A stretch of DNA of 64,000 bases from Nocardia crassostreae (lineage in GTDB: Bacteria > Actinomycetota > Actinomycetes > Mycobacteriales > Mycobacteriaceae): positions 62,001-126,000 of the forward strand of contig NZ_BDCH01000025.1 in NCBI RefSeq assembly GCF_001613405.1, given 5' to 3'. The position numbers and the translations under genes were made by a program. The notes beneath the pieces were generated by a model. That model did not search any database and was not told where the DNA came from. It worked only from the letters and a program-made list of their open reading frames with translations. This document shows positions 45,742-54,989 of this stretch, piece after piece (the first letter of the stretch is position 1; each line of letters begins with the position of its first letter).

Positions 45742-46716
45742 TCAGCGGAGGGTGACTACGACCTTGCCGGTGGCGGTGCGCTTGTCCAGCGCGGAGACGG
45801 CCTCGGCGGTGTGGGCCAGGGTGTAGATGGCGGGCTCGGGCGGGACGATCTTGCCGTCGGCCAGCAGCGGGCCCACCTCGGCCCACTGCTCCTGCAGATA
45901 GCCGGGATGGGTCATGGCCCATTCACCCCAGGCGGCGCCGATCACCTCGACATTCTTGAGCAGCAGGCGGTTGACCTTCACGGTGGGGATCTCGCCGGCG
46001 GTGAAGCCGACCACGAGTAGTCGGCCGCCCGAGGCCAGCGAGCGGACGCTGTCGGTGAAGCGGTCGCCGCCGACCGGATCCAGCACGATATCCACCCCGC
46101 GCCCGCCGGTGAGCTCCTTGACCGCAGCCAGCCAGCCGTCGGTCAGCACCACATCGGTGGCCCCATTGGCCCGCGCGACCTCGGCCTTCTCCTCGGTGCT
46201 CACCACCGCGATCACCCGGGCCGCGCCCAGCGCCTGCGCCATGCGCAGCGTGGAGGTGCCGATACCGCCCGCGGCGCCGTGCACCAGCACGGTCTCCCCG
46301 GCCGCCAGACGCCCGCGCTTGGTCAGGCAGAAGTGCACGGTGAGGTCGTTGAACAGCACGCCAGCACCGGCTTCCAGCGACACATTGTCGGGCAGCTGGA
46401 ACACCATCTCGGCGGGCGTCACCGCGACATCGGCGACCGCATTGCCGAGCAGCGTGAGCGCCACGACCCGGTCCCCTTCCCGCACGTGCGCACCCACGGG
46501 CGCCTCCCGCACGATGCCCGCGATCTCGCAGCCCACGATGTAGGGCAGCGGCGGTTTCATCTGGTACAGACCACGCGTCATGAGCACGTCGGGAAAGGCG
46601 ACCCCGGCCGCATGCACATCGATGACGACGCCACCGGGATATCCGGCAGGCTCCGGCACCTCGCGCACCTCGATGGCCTCGGGCCCTTCCAGCTTGCTCA
46701 CAACCGCTGCGCGCAC
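45742..46716 (-). CDS. Zinc-independent NADPH:quinone oxidoreductase (MDR family)
   Basis: 324 residues from GTG 46716 (RAAVVSKLEGPEAI start); an upstream TTG is less likely. GroES-like N-terminal domain, VLVHGAAGGIGTSTLRMAQALGA as NADPH-binding fold, DIVLDPVGGDRF. No catalytic-zinc cysteine/histidine set. Reduces quinones or enones; physiological substrate unknown. Same strand as, and just upstream of, the AlkZ-like gene (25 nt), so possibly one operon. Confidence 0.87.
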   Translation of the reverse strand: MRAAVVSKLEGPEAIEVREVPEPAGYPGGVVIDVHAAGVAFPDVLMTRGLYQMKPPLPYIVGCEIAGIVREAPVGAHVREGDRVVALTLLGNAVADVAVTPAEMVFQLPDNVSLEAGAGVLFNDLTVHFCLTKRGRLAAGETVLVHGAAGGIGTSTLRMAQALGAARVIAVVSTEEKAEVARANGATDVVLTDGWLAAVKELTGGRGVDIVLDPVGGDRFTDSVRSLASGGRLLVVGFTAGEIPTVKVNRLLLKNVEVIGAAWGEWAMTHPGYLQEQWAEVGPLLADGKIVPPEPAIYTLAHTAEAVSALDKRTATGKVVVTLR

Positions 46717-46796
46717 ACCAATACTCCGATCAATCCACAAATGGATACCAAGCGAACGTAACCGATCACCCGGCCCGAGACCAGCATCGATCGATG

Positions 46797-48464
46797 TCAG
46801 CGGTGGGCGTATTCGATCATGGGCTCGTCGGCGAGCACATTGCCGCCCTTGGTGATGGTGAGGGCGGCGGCGGTGATGCGGTACTGGGTACCGTCGGTCG
46901 GATTGGTGACGGTGAAGCCGCCCGCGCCGTCGGGGATCGGGTCGTCGAGTTCGATGCCCGCACCGTCGCTGATGCGGATGCCCTTGTAGTAGTAGCGGCC
47001 GACGCCGGTGCGGCAGACCACGATGCGGGAGGAGGAGCTGCGGCCGATGGCGTAGGCCGGATTGTCGGCATTGCAGCGGGCTCCGGCGGTTCCGATGAAA
47101 CCCTGTGCGTCCGCGCCGGTTACGGAACCGGTCAGCGGGGGCAGGGTGGTGGTGACCGCGGTGGTGGTGGCGGGGGTGGTCTTCGGCGTGGTGCGCGGGG
47201 GCGTGGTGAGGCTCGGCTGGGCGGTGATGGGTGAGGTGGTGCCGCTCGCCTCGGTGCCGCCGGTCTCGTTGCCGGACACCAGCACCCAGCCCAGTACGGC
47301 GGCCAGCACCAGGACGATGCCGAGCAGCGCGCCGATCAGCAGGCCCACGGAGCGATGGTCGCGCGGCGGCGGCAAAGGCAGTGGGGCGGAGGGATGTTCG
47401 CGCTGCGGGCCGCCGATGAAGGTCGGCTGCGATTCCGAATAGCCGGATCCGTAGCCGCGCGGCGGCGGGGTGAAGTCGACCGGGCCAGAGGGATGTTCGG
47501 GACGCGGCGGCTGGGCGGCCGAGATCTGCTGCGACACCGGCGGATACACCACCGTCGGCGGGGCGGGCGGGACCGTGGTGCGGGTCTGTTCACCGTGCTC
47601 GGCCCGCAGCAGGGCGGCGCGCGCGGCGCGGGCCAGCTGGCCCGCGGAGGCGTAGCGGCGCTGCGGATCCTTCGCCATACCGACGGCCACCACCTGATCG
47701 AGGGTGGCCGGTACGCCGGGGCGGACGCTCGGACGCGGCGGCGGGAACATCATGTGGGCCCGGATGGTGGCCAGATTGCTGTCGGTCCGGAACGGGACCT
47801 CGGCGACGAGACATTCGTAGAGCACGCAGGCCAGGGCGTAGATATCGGCGGCCGGGGAGACCGCGGTGCTGTGCTCGAAGCGTTCGGGGGCCATATACGC
47901 GAACGAGCCGATGGCGCTGCCGGTGGAGGTCAGCTGCACGTCGGAGGCCGTGTGCGCAATGCCGAAATCCACCAGATAGGCGAACAATTCGCCGGTCAGC
48001 AGGATATTGGCGGGCTTGATATCGCGGTGCACCAGGCCGCTGTCGTGCGCGGCGTCCAGGGCGGCGGCGATCTGCTCCACCACCGCGACCGCGTGCGCGG
48101 GCGGCAGCGCGCCCTCGTCGTGCAGATACGCCTTGAGATCGCGGCCGCGCACCAGGCGCATATCGATGAACAGCACGCCGTCCACCTCGCCCCAGTCGTG
48201 CACCGGGATGACGTGCGGCTCCTGCAGGCGTGCGGCGGTGCGGGATTCGCGGCGGAACCGCTCCACATAGGCGGGCGAGCGGGCCAGTTCGACATCGAGC
48301 AGTTTCACGGCCACCACGCGGTCGCGCACGGTGTCGTAGGCCTCGTACACCTCGCCCATGCCGCCCACCCCGATCAGGCGGCGCAATTCGTACTGGCCGA
48401 ACCGCGTTCCGGCTCTCGCCCCAGCGGTCACTTCGCTCGCCTCCCCTGCGACTGAATCACTCAC
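46797..48464 (-). CDS. Membrane-bound Ser/Thr protein kinase
   Basis: 555 residues, GTG start. Kinase domain to about residue 275: glycine loop GVGGMGEVYEAYD, VAVKLL, HRDIKPANILL, DFGIA, APE in YMAPERF. A Pro-rich juxtamembrane stretch follows, then one transmembrane helix (GLLIGALLGIVLVLAAVLGWV), a Thr/Pro-rich extracellular linker and a small C-terminal domain with two cysteines (ARCNADN, VVCRTG). PASTA repeats are absent, so the signal sensed differs from PknB. Topology is type II-like: kinase inside, sensor outside. Monocistronic. Confidence 0.93.
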   Translation of the reverse strand: MSDSVAGEASEVTAGARAGTRFGQYELRRLIGVGGMGEVYEAYDTVRDRVVAVKLLDVELARSPAYVERFRRESRTAARLQEPHVIPVHDWGEVDGVLFIDMRLVRGRDLKAYLHDEGALPPAHAVAVVEQIAAALDAAHDSGLVHRDIKPANILLTGELFAYLVDFGIAHTASDVQLTSTGSAIGSFAYMAPERFEHSTAVSPAADIYALACVLYECLVAEVPFRTDSNLATIRAHMMFPPPRPSVRPGVPATLDQVVAVGMAKDPQRRYASAGQLARAARAALLRAEHGEQTRTTVPPAPPTVVYPPVSQQISAAQPPRPEHPSGPVDFTPPPRGYGSGYSESQPTFIGGPQREHPSAPLPLPPPRDHRSVGLLIGALLGIVLVLAAVLGWVLVSGNETGGTEASGTTSPITAQPSLTTPPRTTPKTTPATTTAVTTTLPPLTGSVTGADAQGFIGTAGARCNADNPAYAIGRSSSSRIVVCRTGVGRYYYKGIRISDGAGIELDDPIPDGAGGFTVTNPTDGTQYRITAAALTITKGGNVLADEPMIEYAHR

Positions 48465-48676
48465 CGAAAGGCTACGGGCCTGCGCACTCGACTGTCATGC
48501 CCCCGGCGCAAACCGCGCCGAGTCGGTAACAAGGAGAGGTGGGCCCGAGACAAGTAGAAGCGGCGTCCACAGAAGTAGAGGTGACTCGACGCGAGTGTGT
48601 GACGTGCGCACCGTAAAGTCATGTCACAGCAAGCACCGCACGAAACGCAGCACACCGTGCAGCGCGAGGAGCACCA

Positions 48677-49451
48677 GTGTCAGTCGATCAGCCACTCGCC
48701 CCGCTTCCCCAGGAGGGCATGGGCTTCGCTGCCGCGTGGCCCGTCCGGGCTGGCGACGTGGATCCCTATCACCGGCTGCGCTTCGACGCGATAGCCCGTT
48801 ATTTGCAGGATATCGCCTGGGAGGAAATGCATTCCGGATTCTTCCACCGCACCGACCCGGCCTGGATCGTGCGCCGCACCGTGGTGGACGTGGTGCGGCC
48901 CATCCACTGGCCGGACCGGGTGGAACTGCGGCGCTGGTGTTCGGCCATGTCCACCCGCTGGACCAAATATGCGGGTGCGAATCACCAGTGCGGACGGCAG
49001 TCTCATCGAGACCGAGGGCTTCTGGATCAATATCAACGAATCCACCAATATGCCGACCCGGATCAGCGACGAGGGCTTGGCCGAACTGTCCCGCACCACC
49101 GATGAGCACCGGCTGCGCTGGCGGCCCTGGCTGATCGATCACACCCCGCCGGAATCCGATACCGATCTGCCGTTTCCGGTGCGCGCCACCGATATCGACC
49201 AGTACAACCACGTCAACAATGCGGCGTACTGGCAGGGGGTGGAGCAGTACCTGGTGGACTATCCGAAACTGGTGGCCGGACCGCACCGCGCGGTCATCGA
49301 GTACATCGCCCCGGTGTGGGCGCGCCAGCACATCAGCGTGCGCAGCCGCTACGAACCGGGCGATCGGACCGGTCATCCGGCGCTGCGGCTGTGGTTCGTG
49401 GTCGGCGGGATCACCACCACGGCGGTGCGGATCGGGCCGCTACCGGGCTGA
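48677..49451 (+). pseudogene. Acyl-ACP thioesterase-like protein, frameshifted
   Basis: Two hotdog halves in different frames. The first (from GTG 48677) runs PVRAGDVDPYHRLRFDAIARYLQDIAWEE to STRWT; the second reads MRVRITSADGSLIETEGFWININ and later RATDIDQYNHVNNAAYW. The break is at AAATATG (48965-48970): with two As, the sequence would read TRWTNMRVRI, the expected join. So one extra A explains it. The family hydrolyses acyl-ACP, fixing fatty-acid chain length. If the extra A is a sequencing error, the gene is intact at about 257 residues. Confidence 0.8.
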
Positions 49452-49578
49452 GCCGGGATCGCGAATTCACCTGTTCTGCCGACATTCCCGGCGAATATTG
49501 CGTTCGCTGGAGATTAGCCTGGCAGACTCGGCGAAGGGTAGATCACCGTGCGGTGATCGAGAACAGGAGATCGCCGAT

Positions 49579-50079
49579 ATGAGACTCGCGCACGTCACCC
49601 TGATCGCGGCCACGCCCGTGCTCATCGCCGGACTCGCCGCTTGCGGGAATTCCTCCGATTCGGCGAAGTCCACCACGACCGCGACCACCGTCGCAACGAC
49701 CACCATCGCCACGACCACCACCTCGGCAGCACCCGCCCCGCCGCCCGTGACCAGCACCGCGGCGCCCGTGACCAGCACGACCGGCCCGGCGCCCACGCCG
49801 CCGCCGACCACCACGCCCGCGCCCGAACCGGTCGAGGACGTCGACTGCGGCCCCGTCACCGATGCGGGCGGCGGCACCCGCACCGTGATCGCGGTGGGCA
49901 CGCCCGCCGGGCGGGTGGGCTGCACCGAAGCCATCAATGTCGCGACGAAATACGTGCAGACCATCAGCGATACCGATGTGGCCACCATCGACGGCTGGTC
50001 GTGCAATGCTCAGCCGGATGCGGAGGTGCCGTCCATGTGCGCCAAGGACGGCCTGCTGATCAACCTGCGCGCCAACTGA
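49579..50079 (+). CDS. Small Thr/Pro-rich lipoprotein
   Basis: 166 residues from ATG 49579 with AGGAGA upstream. Signal peptide with lipobox LAAC, then a disordered stalk rich in Thr, Pro and Ala (about residues 30-95) and a folded C-terminal domain with CGPV, RVGCTEAIN, WSCNAQ and PSMCAKDG, four Cys probably in two disulfides. Function unknown. Confidence 0.85.
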   Translation: MRLAHVTLIAATPVLIAGLAACGNSSDSAKSTTTATTVATTTIATTTTSAAPAPPPVTSTAAPVTSTTGPAPTPPPTTTPAPEPVEDVDCGPVTDAGGGTRTVIAVGTPAGRVGCTEAINVATKYVQTISDTDVATIDGWSCNAQPDAEVPSMCAKDGLLINLRAN

Positions 50080-50086
50080 ATTCAGC

Positions 50087-50126
50087 GCGAAGCGGCCCCG
50101 CCCGAATCCGGGCGGGGCCGCTTCGC
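50087..50126. terminator. Bidirectional terminator
   Basis: GCGAAGCGGCCCCGCCCG pairs along its length with CGGGCGGGGCCGCTTCGC, 18 bp around a 4-nt loop. It lies between the convergent lipoprotein and ferredoxin-reductase genes. Confidence 0.9.
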
Positions 50127-50138
50127 ATACGGCGGCGT

Positions 50139-51798
50139 TCAGCCCTTGGCGGCCTTGAGCAGATCCTCCAGGCTGGTGAACTTCACGCGCGGGCGGCCCG
50201 CGGCCTTGCCCGCGGTGCGCTCGGCCTGGTCGATGGCCTTCCAGCCGTCCCGGCCGACCATTTCCGGCTGCCGTTCGGCGAGCAGGGCGTCGAGTCCCGC
50301 GCGATCACCTTGCGGGGCGGTGAGTTTGCCCTGTACGAAATCCTCGATGAGCTGATCCACGGTCTCCTGCGAATCGACCCGGTTGGAGCCGATGACGCCG
50401 CGCGGACCGCGCTTGATCCAGCCCGAGACGTACACGCCCGGCACCGGAGTGCCCTCGGCGTCGACGACCCGGCCCTGGGCATTGGGGATGACGCCCTTGT
50501 TCTCGTCGAACGGGATGCCCGCGAGCGGTTCACCGCGGTAGCCGAACCAGCGAGGCGTCCAGGCTGCCGGTGCGGTCGGAGGCGCGGGCCACGGTGCGGC
50601 CGTTCTCCTCGACGAGTTCGTTGTGCACGTACTCGACGGCCTCCGCCTTGCCGTCACCGGTCACGGCGGTGGGAGACACCAAGTAGCGGAAGACGATTCG
50701 CTTGTTGCCCGGCGTCGGGGCCTTGGCGGCGTATTCCTGCGCGAGGGTGTACTTGAGCCGCAGCGACGGCTCGATATCGGGATCGTCGAGTTCGGCCTGC
50801 GAGGCCGGGTCGAGGTCCAGTTCGGCCGGATCGATGACGACGTCGACGCCCTTCAGGTGCGCCAGCGCCAGGAATTCCGGCGAGCTGTAGGCGGCCTGGA
50901 GCGGACCGCGGCGGCCCAGTACAACCATCTCCTGGATATTGCTGGCGCGCAGCGCATCCAGGGCGTGGTCGGCGATATCGGTCTTGGCCAGTTCGTCGGG
51001 AGCGACGGTGAGCACCCGGGCCACGTCCAGAGCCACATTGCCATTGCCGACAATGACGGCGCGTTCACCGGAGAGGTCGAACTGGCGGTCGGCGAAGTCC
51101 GGATGCCCGTTGTACCAGGCCACGAACTCGGTGGCGGAGTAGCTGCCGGGCAGGTCCTCACCGGGCACGTCGAGCTTGCGGTCGGTGGCCGCGCCGTGCG
51201 CATACAGCACCGCGTGGTGGTGCGCGAGCAGTTCCTCGTGCGAGATGTGCGTGCCGACTTCGACATTCAGCCGGTACTGCAGGGCATCGCGGCGGAAGGC
51301 CGATTCGAACAGGCCCGCCACCGATTTGGTGCCCGGGTGATCCGGGGCGACACCGGCGCGGACCAGGCCGTAGGGCGTGGGCAGCCGGTCGAACAGCTCC
51401 ACCTCGACATCGGCGCGGCGCAGCAGCTCCTCGGCCGCGTAGCAGGCGGCCGGGCCCGCGCCCACGATGGCGACGCGCAGGGTGCCCAGTTCCTTGGGCG
51501 CGCGGCTGGGCGCGACCAGGGGCTCGAAATTGGATTCGAGCGGGTGGCGCTCGAAGTACTGCGCGTTGATATCGCGGAATCTCGCCAGGGACGCGGTCAG
51601 ATCGTCCTCGGAGAAGATGGCGTCCACCGGGCAAGCATCGACGCAGGCACCGCAGTCGATGCAGGTGTCCGGGTCGATGTAGAGCATTTCGGTGGTCGCG
51701 AACTCCGGTTGCTCCGGGGTGGGACGAATGCAATCGACCGGACATTCGGGTACGCAGCTGGCGTCGTTGCAACAACGCTGCGTGATCACATAGGCCAT
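50139..51798 (-). pseudogene. fprB: FprB-type ferredoxin-NADP reductase with N-terminal ferredoxin, frameshifted
   Basis: N-terminal 7Fe-type ferredoxin (CCNDASCVPECPVDC and CIDCGACVDACPVD), then an adrenodoxin-reductase fold: VAIVGAGPAACYAAEELLRR, GNGNVALDVARVL, LGRRGPLQAAY. The first frame ends at TGA 50530-50532; the C-terminal part (GYRGEPLAGIPFDENKGVIPN, then VYVSGWIKRGPRGVIGSNR) is in another frame to 50139. The break is at about 50543-50549, where homologues read VVRSVGYRG; about four residues are missing, consistent with an 8- or 11-nt deletion. The family reduces ferredoxins for P450 or Rieske systems. A KstR box lies 62 nt upstream of ATG 51798. Confidence 0.85.
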
Positions 51799-51860
51799 AT
51801 CTCGCAGATCCTCGAAACAGTCGCGTGGTGCTCACTCCGCTCGGGTGCGAGCCGGGTGGG

Positions 51861-51874
51861 TAGAACACGTTCTA
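51861..51874. promoter_or_regulatory. KstR operator upstream of fprB
   Basis: TAGAACACGTTCTA, identical to the kshB box, 62 nt before the fprB start on the minus strand. The next gene on the plus strand starts about 115 nt away and could also be affected. Confidence 0.8.
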
Positions 51875-51988
51875 ATTTAGCGGTAGTTCCGCACAGTCGG
51901 TACTGCGGTCGCCCCGCCCTCTTCAAGTGTGCCTCGAGTGTGAGGCCGGTCTCCTGTCGGCATCGGTGTGACGCTTACCGTAATACCC

Positions 51989-52480
51989 ATGGTGCGGACC
52001 CTCATCTTGATGCGGCACGGCAAATCCGGCTACCCGGAAGGCGTGGCGGACCACGACAGGCCGCTGGCGCCGCGCGGACGGCGCGAGGCCGGGCTGGCGG
52101 GCGACTGGCTGCGCGAGACCCAACCGGGGATCGACGCGGTGCTCTGCTCCACCGCGACCCGCACCCGCGAGACGCTCGCGGCGACCGGCATCACCGCGCC
52201 GGTGACCTTCGAGAAGGGCATCTACGAGGCGTCACCGCACACCCTCATCGAACTGGTCCAGCTCGCCGATCCGGCCGTGGCGACGCTGCTGCTCATCGGG
52301 CACGCTCCCGGAATGCCGTGGACGGCATGGGAACTGGCGAGCAACCGCGGTTCCACGGCGGCGGAGGAACTCAGCCGCAAATTCCCCACCTCGGCGCTGG
52401 CCGTGCTCGAATTCGACCGGCCGTGGGCCGAGGTGGATCCGGGCACGGGCGATCTGGTGCGGTTCCACGTGCCCCGCTGA
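51989..52480 (+). CDS. SixA-like histidine phosphatase
   Basis: 163 residues from ATG 51989 (a GTG 21 nt upstream is in frame). RTLILMRHGKSGYPE carries the phosphate-accepting RHG; LLLIGHAPGMP holds the second catalytic His. About the size of SixA phosphohistidine phosphatases. Substrate not predictable. Confidence 0.85.
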   Translation: MVRTLILMRHGKSGYPEGVADHDRPLAPRGRREAGLAGDWLRETQPGIDAVLCSTATRTRETLAATGITAPVTFEKGIYEASPHTLIELVQLADPAVATLLLIGHAPGMPWTAWELASNRGSTAAEELSRKFPTSALAVLEFDRPWAEVDPGTGDLVRFHVPR

Positions 52481-52506
52481 ACAGACCGTGGCTACTTCAG
52501 GCGGTG

Positions 52507-52704
52507 TTACTTCAAGACGCGCCACGCGAGAACGCCGCCGCCCAGCAGGAGCAGCAGCAGCGCCCAGCCGAACCCGGCGACGGCCCACACGATCCCGAAC
52601 ACCACGAGCACCGGTAGCGCGGCAACGGCGGCGATGACCGGATTTTCCCTGACGGTCTCGAGTGCCGAGCGAGCCCGGACCCGATCGATGTCTTTTCCTG
52701 GCAT
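52507..52704 (-). CDS. Small two-helix membrane protein
   Basis: 65 residues from ATG 52704: a charged N-terminus (MPGKDIDRVRARSALETVREN) followed by two hydrophobic helices (VIAAVAALPVLVVFGIVWAV and ALLLLLLGGGVLAWRVL). Diverges from the VOC gene. Function unknown. Longer starts would overlap the divergent gene. Confidence 0.6.
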   Translation of the reverse strand: MPGKDIDRVRARSALETVRENPVIAAVAALPVLVVFGIVWAVAGFGWALLLLLLGGGVLAWRVLK

Positions 52705-52777
52705 GAACACCAGAGTAGGCGCGAAATGTGGATCCGAACCCGGCATTCCGGCCGGTGTCGAGTGGCAGGCTGGGGCA

Positions 52778-53146
52778 ATGGACTGGAAAATCGAACTGGT
52801 CGCCATTCCTGTGACCGATGTGGACCGCGCCAAGGACTTCTACACCAAGATCGGCTTCAATGCCGATCACGATCACTCCCCCGCCCCCGAGATCCGCTTC
52901 GTCCAGCTGACCCCGCCCGGCTCCGGCTGTTCCATCTGTATCGGCACCGGCATCACCCAGGCCGCGCCTGGCAGCGTCGAAGGCATGCAGATGGTCGTCG
53001 CCAGCGCCGAGCAGGCGTATCAGCAGCTCGTCGCGGCGGGTGTGGAGGCCACCCCGGTCAAGGACGAGGGCTGGGGCCTGTTCACCTACTTCGCCGATCC
53101 CGACGGCAACAAGTGGGCCATTCAAGAGCTGCCGAACTACGGGTAG
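52778..53146 (+). CDS. VOC-superfamily (glyoxalase-like) protein
   Basis: 122 residues from ATG 52778. Two beta-alpha-beta-beta-beta units: MDWKIELVAIPVTDVDRAKDFYTK and MQMVVASAEQAYQQLVAAGVEA, ending YFADPDGNKWAIQE. The Glu of NKWAIQE is the usual metal ligand. Lyase, dioxygenase or resistance functions all use this fold, so no activity is assigned. Confidence 0.85.
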   Translation: MDWKIELVAIPVTDVDRAKDFYTKIGFNADHDHSPAPEIRFVQLTPPGSGCSICIGTGITQAAPGSVEGMQMVVASAEQAYQQLVAAGVEATPVKDEGWGLFTYFADPDGNKWAIQELPNYG

Positions 53147-53238
53147 TCCCCGGTAGCGCTTTTTGCTGAACCGGCAACGTTGCTTGTCGAAAACGATTAC
53201 CGCAGCCGATCCTTCGATCGGAGGTGATCGGAGTGGAC

Positions 53239-54459
53239 ATGACAACGGATGCGGCGAATCGAATTGCGCCGGAAGCACTTCGGAAGGAGGCGGGTGCCGC
53301 CGGACGGCTGCCCGTCGGGGTGTACCTGCTGGGATTCAGCCTGTTCGCCATGGGGAGCGCGGAGTTCCTGCTGGCGGGTGTGCTGCCCGCGGTCGCGACG
53401 GACCTGGACGTCACGCTCTCGTCGGCCGGATTGCTGATCACCGCATTCGCCTTGGGCGTCGTGCTGGGCGGGCCGCCGTTCGCGGTGCTGAGCCTGCGCT
53501 GGCCGCGCCGGACCGCACTGCTGGCGACACAGGGCGTCTTCGCGGCGAGCATTGCCGCCGGACTGTTCGGCGGCTACGAGGTGCTGCTCATCAGCCGTGC
53601 CATTGTCGGTGTCGCCTATGCGGGCTTCTTCGCGGTCGCGGCGGTGACGGCCATCGGGCTGGTGACGCCGGACCGCAATGCCCGGGCGTCCGGGGTGGTG
53701 GTCAGCGGGCTCAGCGTGGCCATGGTCGCGGGCGGTCCCGCGGGGACGCTGCTCAGCCATTTCACCGATTGGCGCGGCGGGTTCTGGGCCGTGGTGGCGC
53801 TCACCGCCGCCGGGATGATCGGTTGCCGCCTGGGGCTGCCCGCCGCCGAGCCGCCTGCCGGGCACGGGGCCGGGCCGAGTGTGCGGCGCGAGCTCGCCAC
53901 CATGCGCAAACCGCTGCTCTGGGGCGTGTACGCGATCATCATCCTGACCACGGCGGGGTACATGATCACGTTCAACTATCTGGCGGCCATGCTCGCCGAG
54001 ATCACCGCCGTGCCGGAGGTCTGGATTCCGGCGATCCTCGCGCTGTTCGGGATCGGGGCTTTCGCCGGGCTGTCCATCGGCGGGCGGATTTCCGATCGGC
54101 GCCCGCACCTAGCACTGCTCACCGGCGCGGGGGCGATCGTCGCCCTCTCCCTCGTACTGATTTTTGCCATCGAGCGGGCCTGGGCGGTGGTTCCGGTCGT
54201 ATTCCTGCTGGGCATTGCCGCCTTCGTGCTGAATCCGGCCGTCTACGGCAGAGTTTTCGCCATTGCGGGCGATGCGCCGACGCTGGCGGGCGCGACCACG
54301 GTGTCGGCCTTCCAGCTGGGGATCAGCATTACGCCGGTGCTCGCGGCCGTCACGCTCACCCGGGGCGCGGCCCTCACCTCGGTGTGCGTCATCGGCGCGG
54401 TCCTGGCCGCGGCGGCCATCCCGCTCGTCCTGGTGGACCGGGCACGGCGGGGCCGCTGA
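53239..54459 (+). CDS. MFS drug/sugar exporter (DHA1 family)
   Basis: 406 residues from ATG 53239; GGAGGTGATC (53220-53229) is an ideal site for it. Twelve predicted membrane helices; motif VLGGPPFAVLSLRWPRR between helices 2 and 3 is the MFS motif A region, and GLSVAMVAGGPAGTLL lies in the fifth helix. Resembles AraJ/Cmx-type efflux permeases. The Cmx or sugar-export assignment cannot be separated by eye. Confidence 0.85.
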   Translation: MTTDAANRIAPEALRKEAGAAGRLPVGVYLLGFSLFAMGSAEFLLAGVLPAVATDLDVTLSSAGLLITAFALGVVLGGPPFAVLSLRWPRRTALLATQGVFAASIAAGLFGGYEVLLISRAIVGVAYAGFFAVAAVTAIGLVTPDRNARASGVVVSGLSVAMVAGGPAGTLLSHFTDWRGGFWAVVALTAAGMIGCRLGLPAAEPPAGHGAGPSVRRELATMRKPLLWGVYAIIILTTAGYMITFNYLAAMLAEITAVPEVWIPAILALFGIGAFAGLSIGGRISDRRPHLALLTGAGAIVALSLVLIFAIERAWAVVPVVFLLGIAAFVLNPAVYGRVFAIAGDAPTLAGATTVSAFQLGISITPVLAAVTLTRGAALTSVCVIGAVLAAAAIPLVLVDRARRGR

Positions 54460-54481
54460 CGGGACCGGCAGAATTGTCTTG

Positions 54482-54499
54482 CTTGGAGTGCACTCCAGG
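54482..54499 (+). promoter_or_regulatory. MerR-type dyad operator in the promoter of the merR-aldo/keto reductase operon
   Basis: CTTGGAGTGCACTCCAGG, with the perfect core TGGAGTGCACTCCA, lies about 41 nt before the merR start, flanked by TTGTCTT upstream and a TAGCGT-like box downstream, the long-spacer layout typical of MerR-activated promoters. Confidence 0.75.
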
Positions 54500-54539
54500 T
54501 GGCTAGCGTCGTCGTTGTTCCACAGAAAGGGCGAGATCG

Positions 54540-54989
54540 ATGAGCGCACCAGTGCGGCGGGGAGCGGAGTACGAGCGGCAGCGGTATTCGATCGGAGAGG
54601 TCTCCGATCGGTGCGGGCTCACCCGGGACACGCTGCGCTGGTACGAGCGGATCGGATTGATGGACTACGTCGGCCGGGATCATTCCGGGCAGCGGCGGTT
54701 CAGCGACCGGGATCTGGATTGGCTGGAGCTGATCGGGAAACTGCGCCGGACCGGCATGTCGGTGGCCGATATGGTGGCCTACGCCGAGCTGGTCCGGGCC
54801 GGGGAACACACCTTCCCGCAGCGGCTGGCCATGTTCCGCAAGACCCGCGCCGAGGTGCTCGCCCAGATCGAGGAACTCCAGGAGACCGTGGCCGTCCTCG
54901 ACTGCAAGATCGCCAACTACGAAGGCAATCCGGCGGTAGATTGGCGGGCCGTGGTGAAAAGACGTGTGGGCGAAGGGATTCAGCCATGA
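54540..54989 (+). CDS. MerR-family transcriptional activator
   Basis: 149 residues. HTH: RYSIGEVSDRCGLTRDTLRWYERIGLM, then GQRRFSDRDLDWLELIGKLRRTGMS, and a C-terminal coiled coil (VLAQIEELQETVAVLDCKIANYE). One Cys in the coil, no metal-binding cysteine loop, so an organic or redox signal is more likely than a metal. Overlaps the next gene by four bases. Probably binds the dyad just upstream and activates its own operon. Confidence 0.92.
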   Translation: MSAPVRRGAEYERQRYSIGEVSDRCGLTRDTLRWYERIGLMDYVGRDHSGQRRFSDRDLDWLELIGKLRRTGMSVADMVAYAELVRAGEHTFPQRLAMFRKTRAEVLAQIEELQETVAVLDCKIANYEGNPAVDWRAVVKRRVGEGIQP

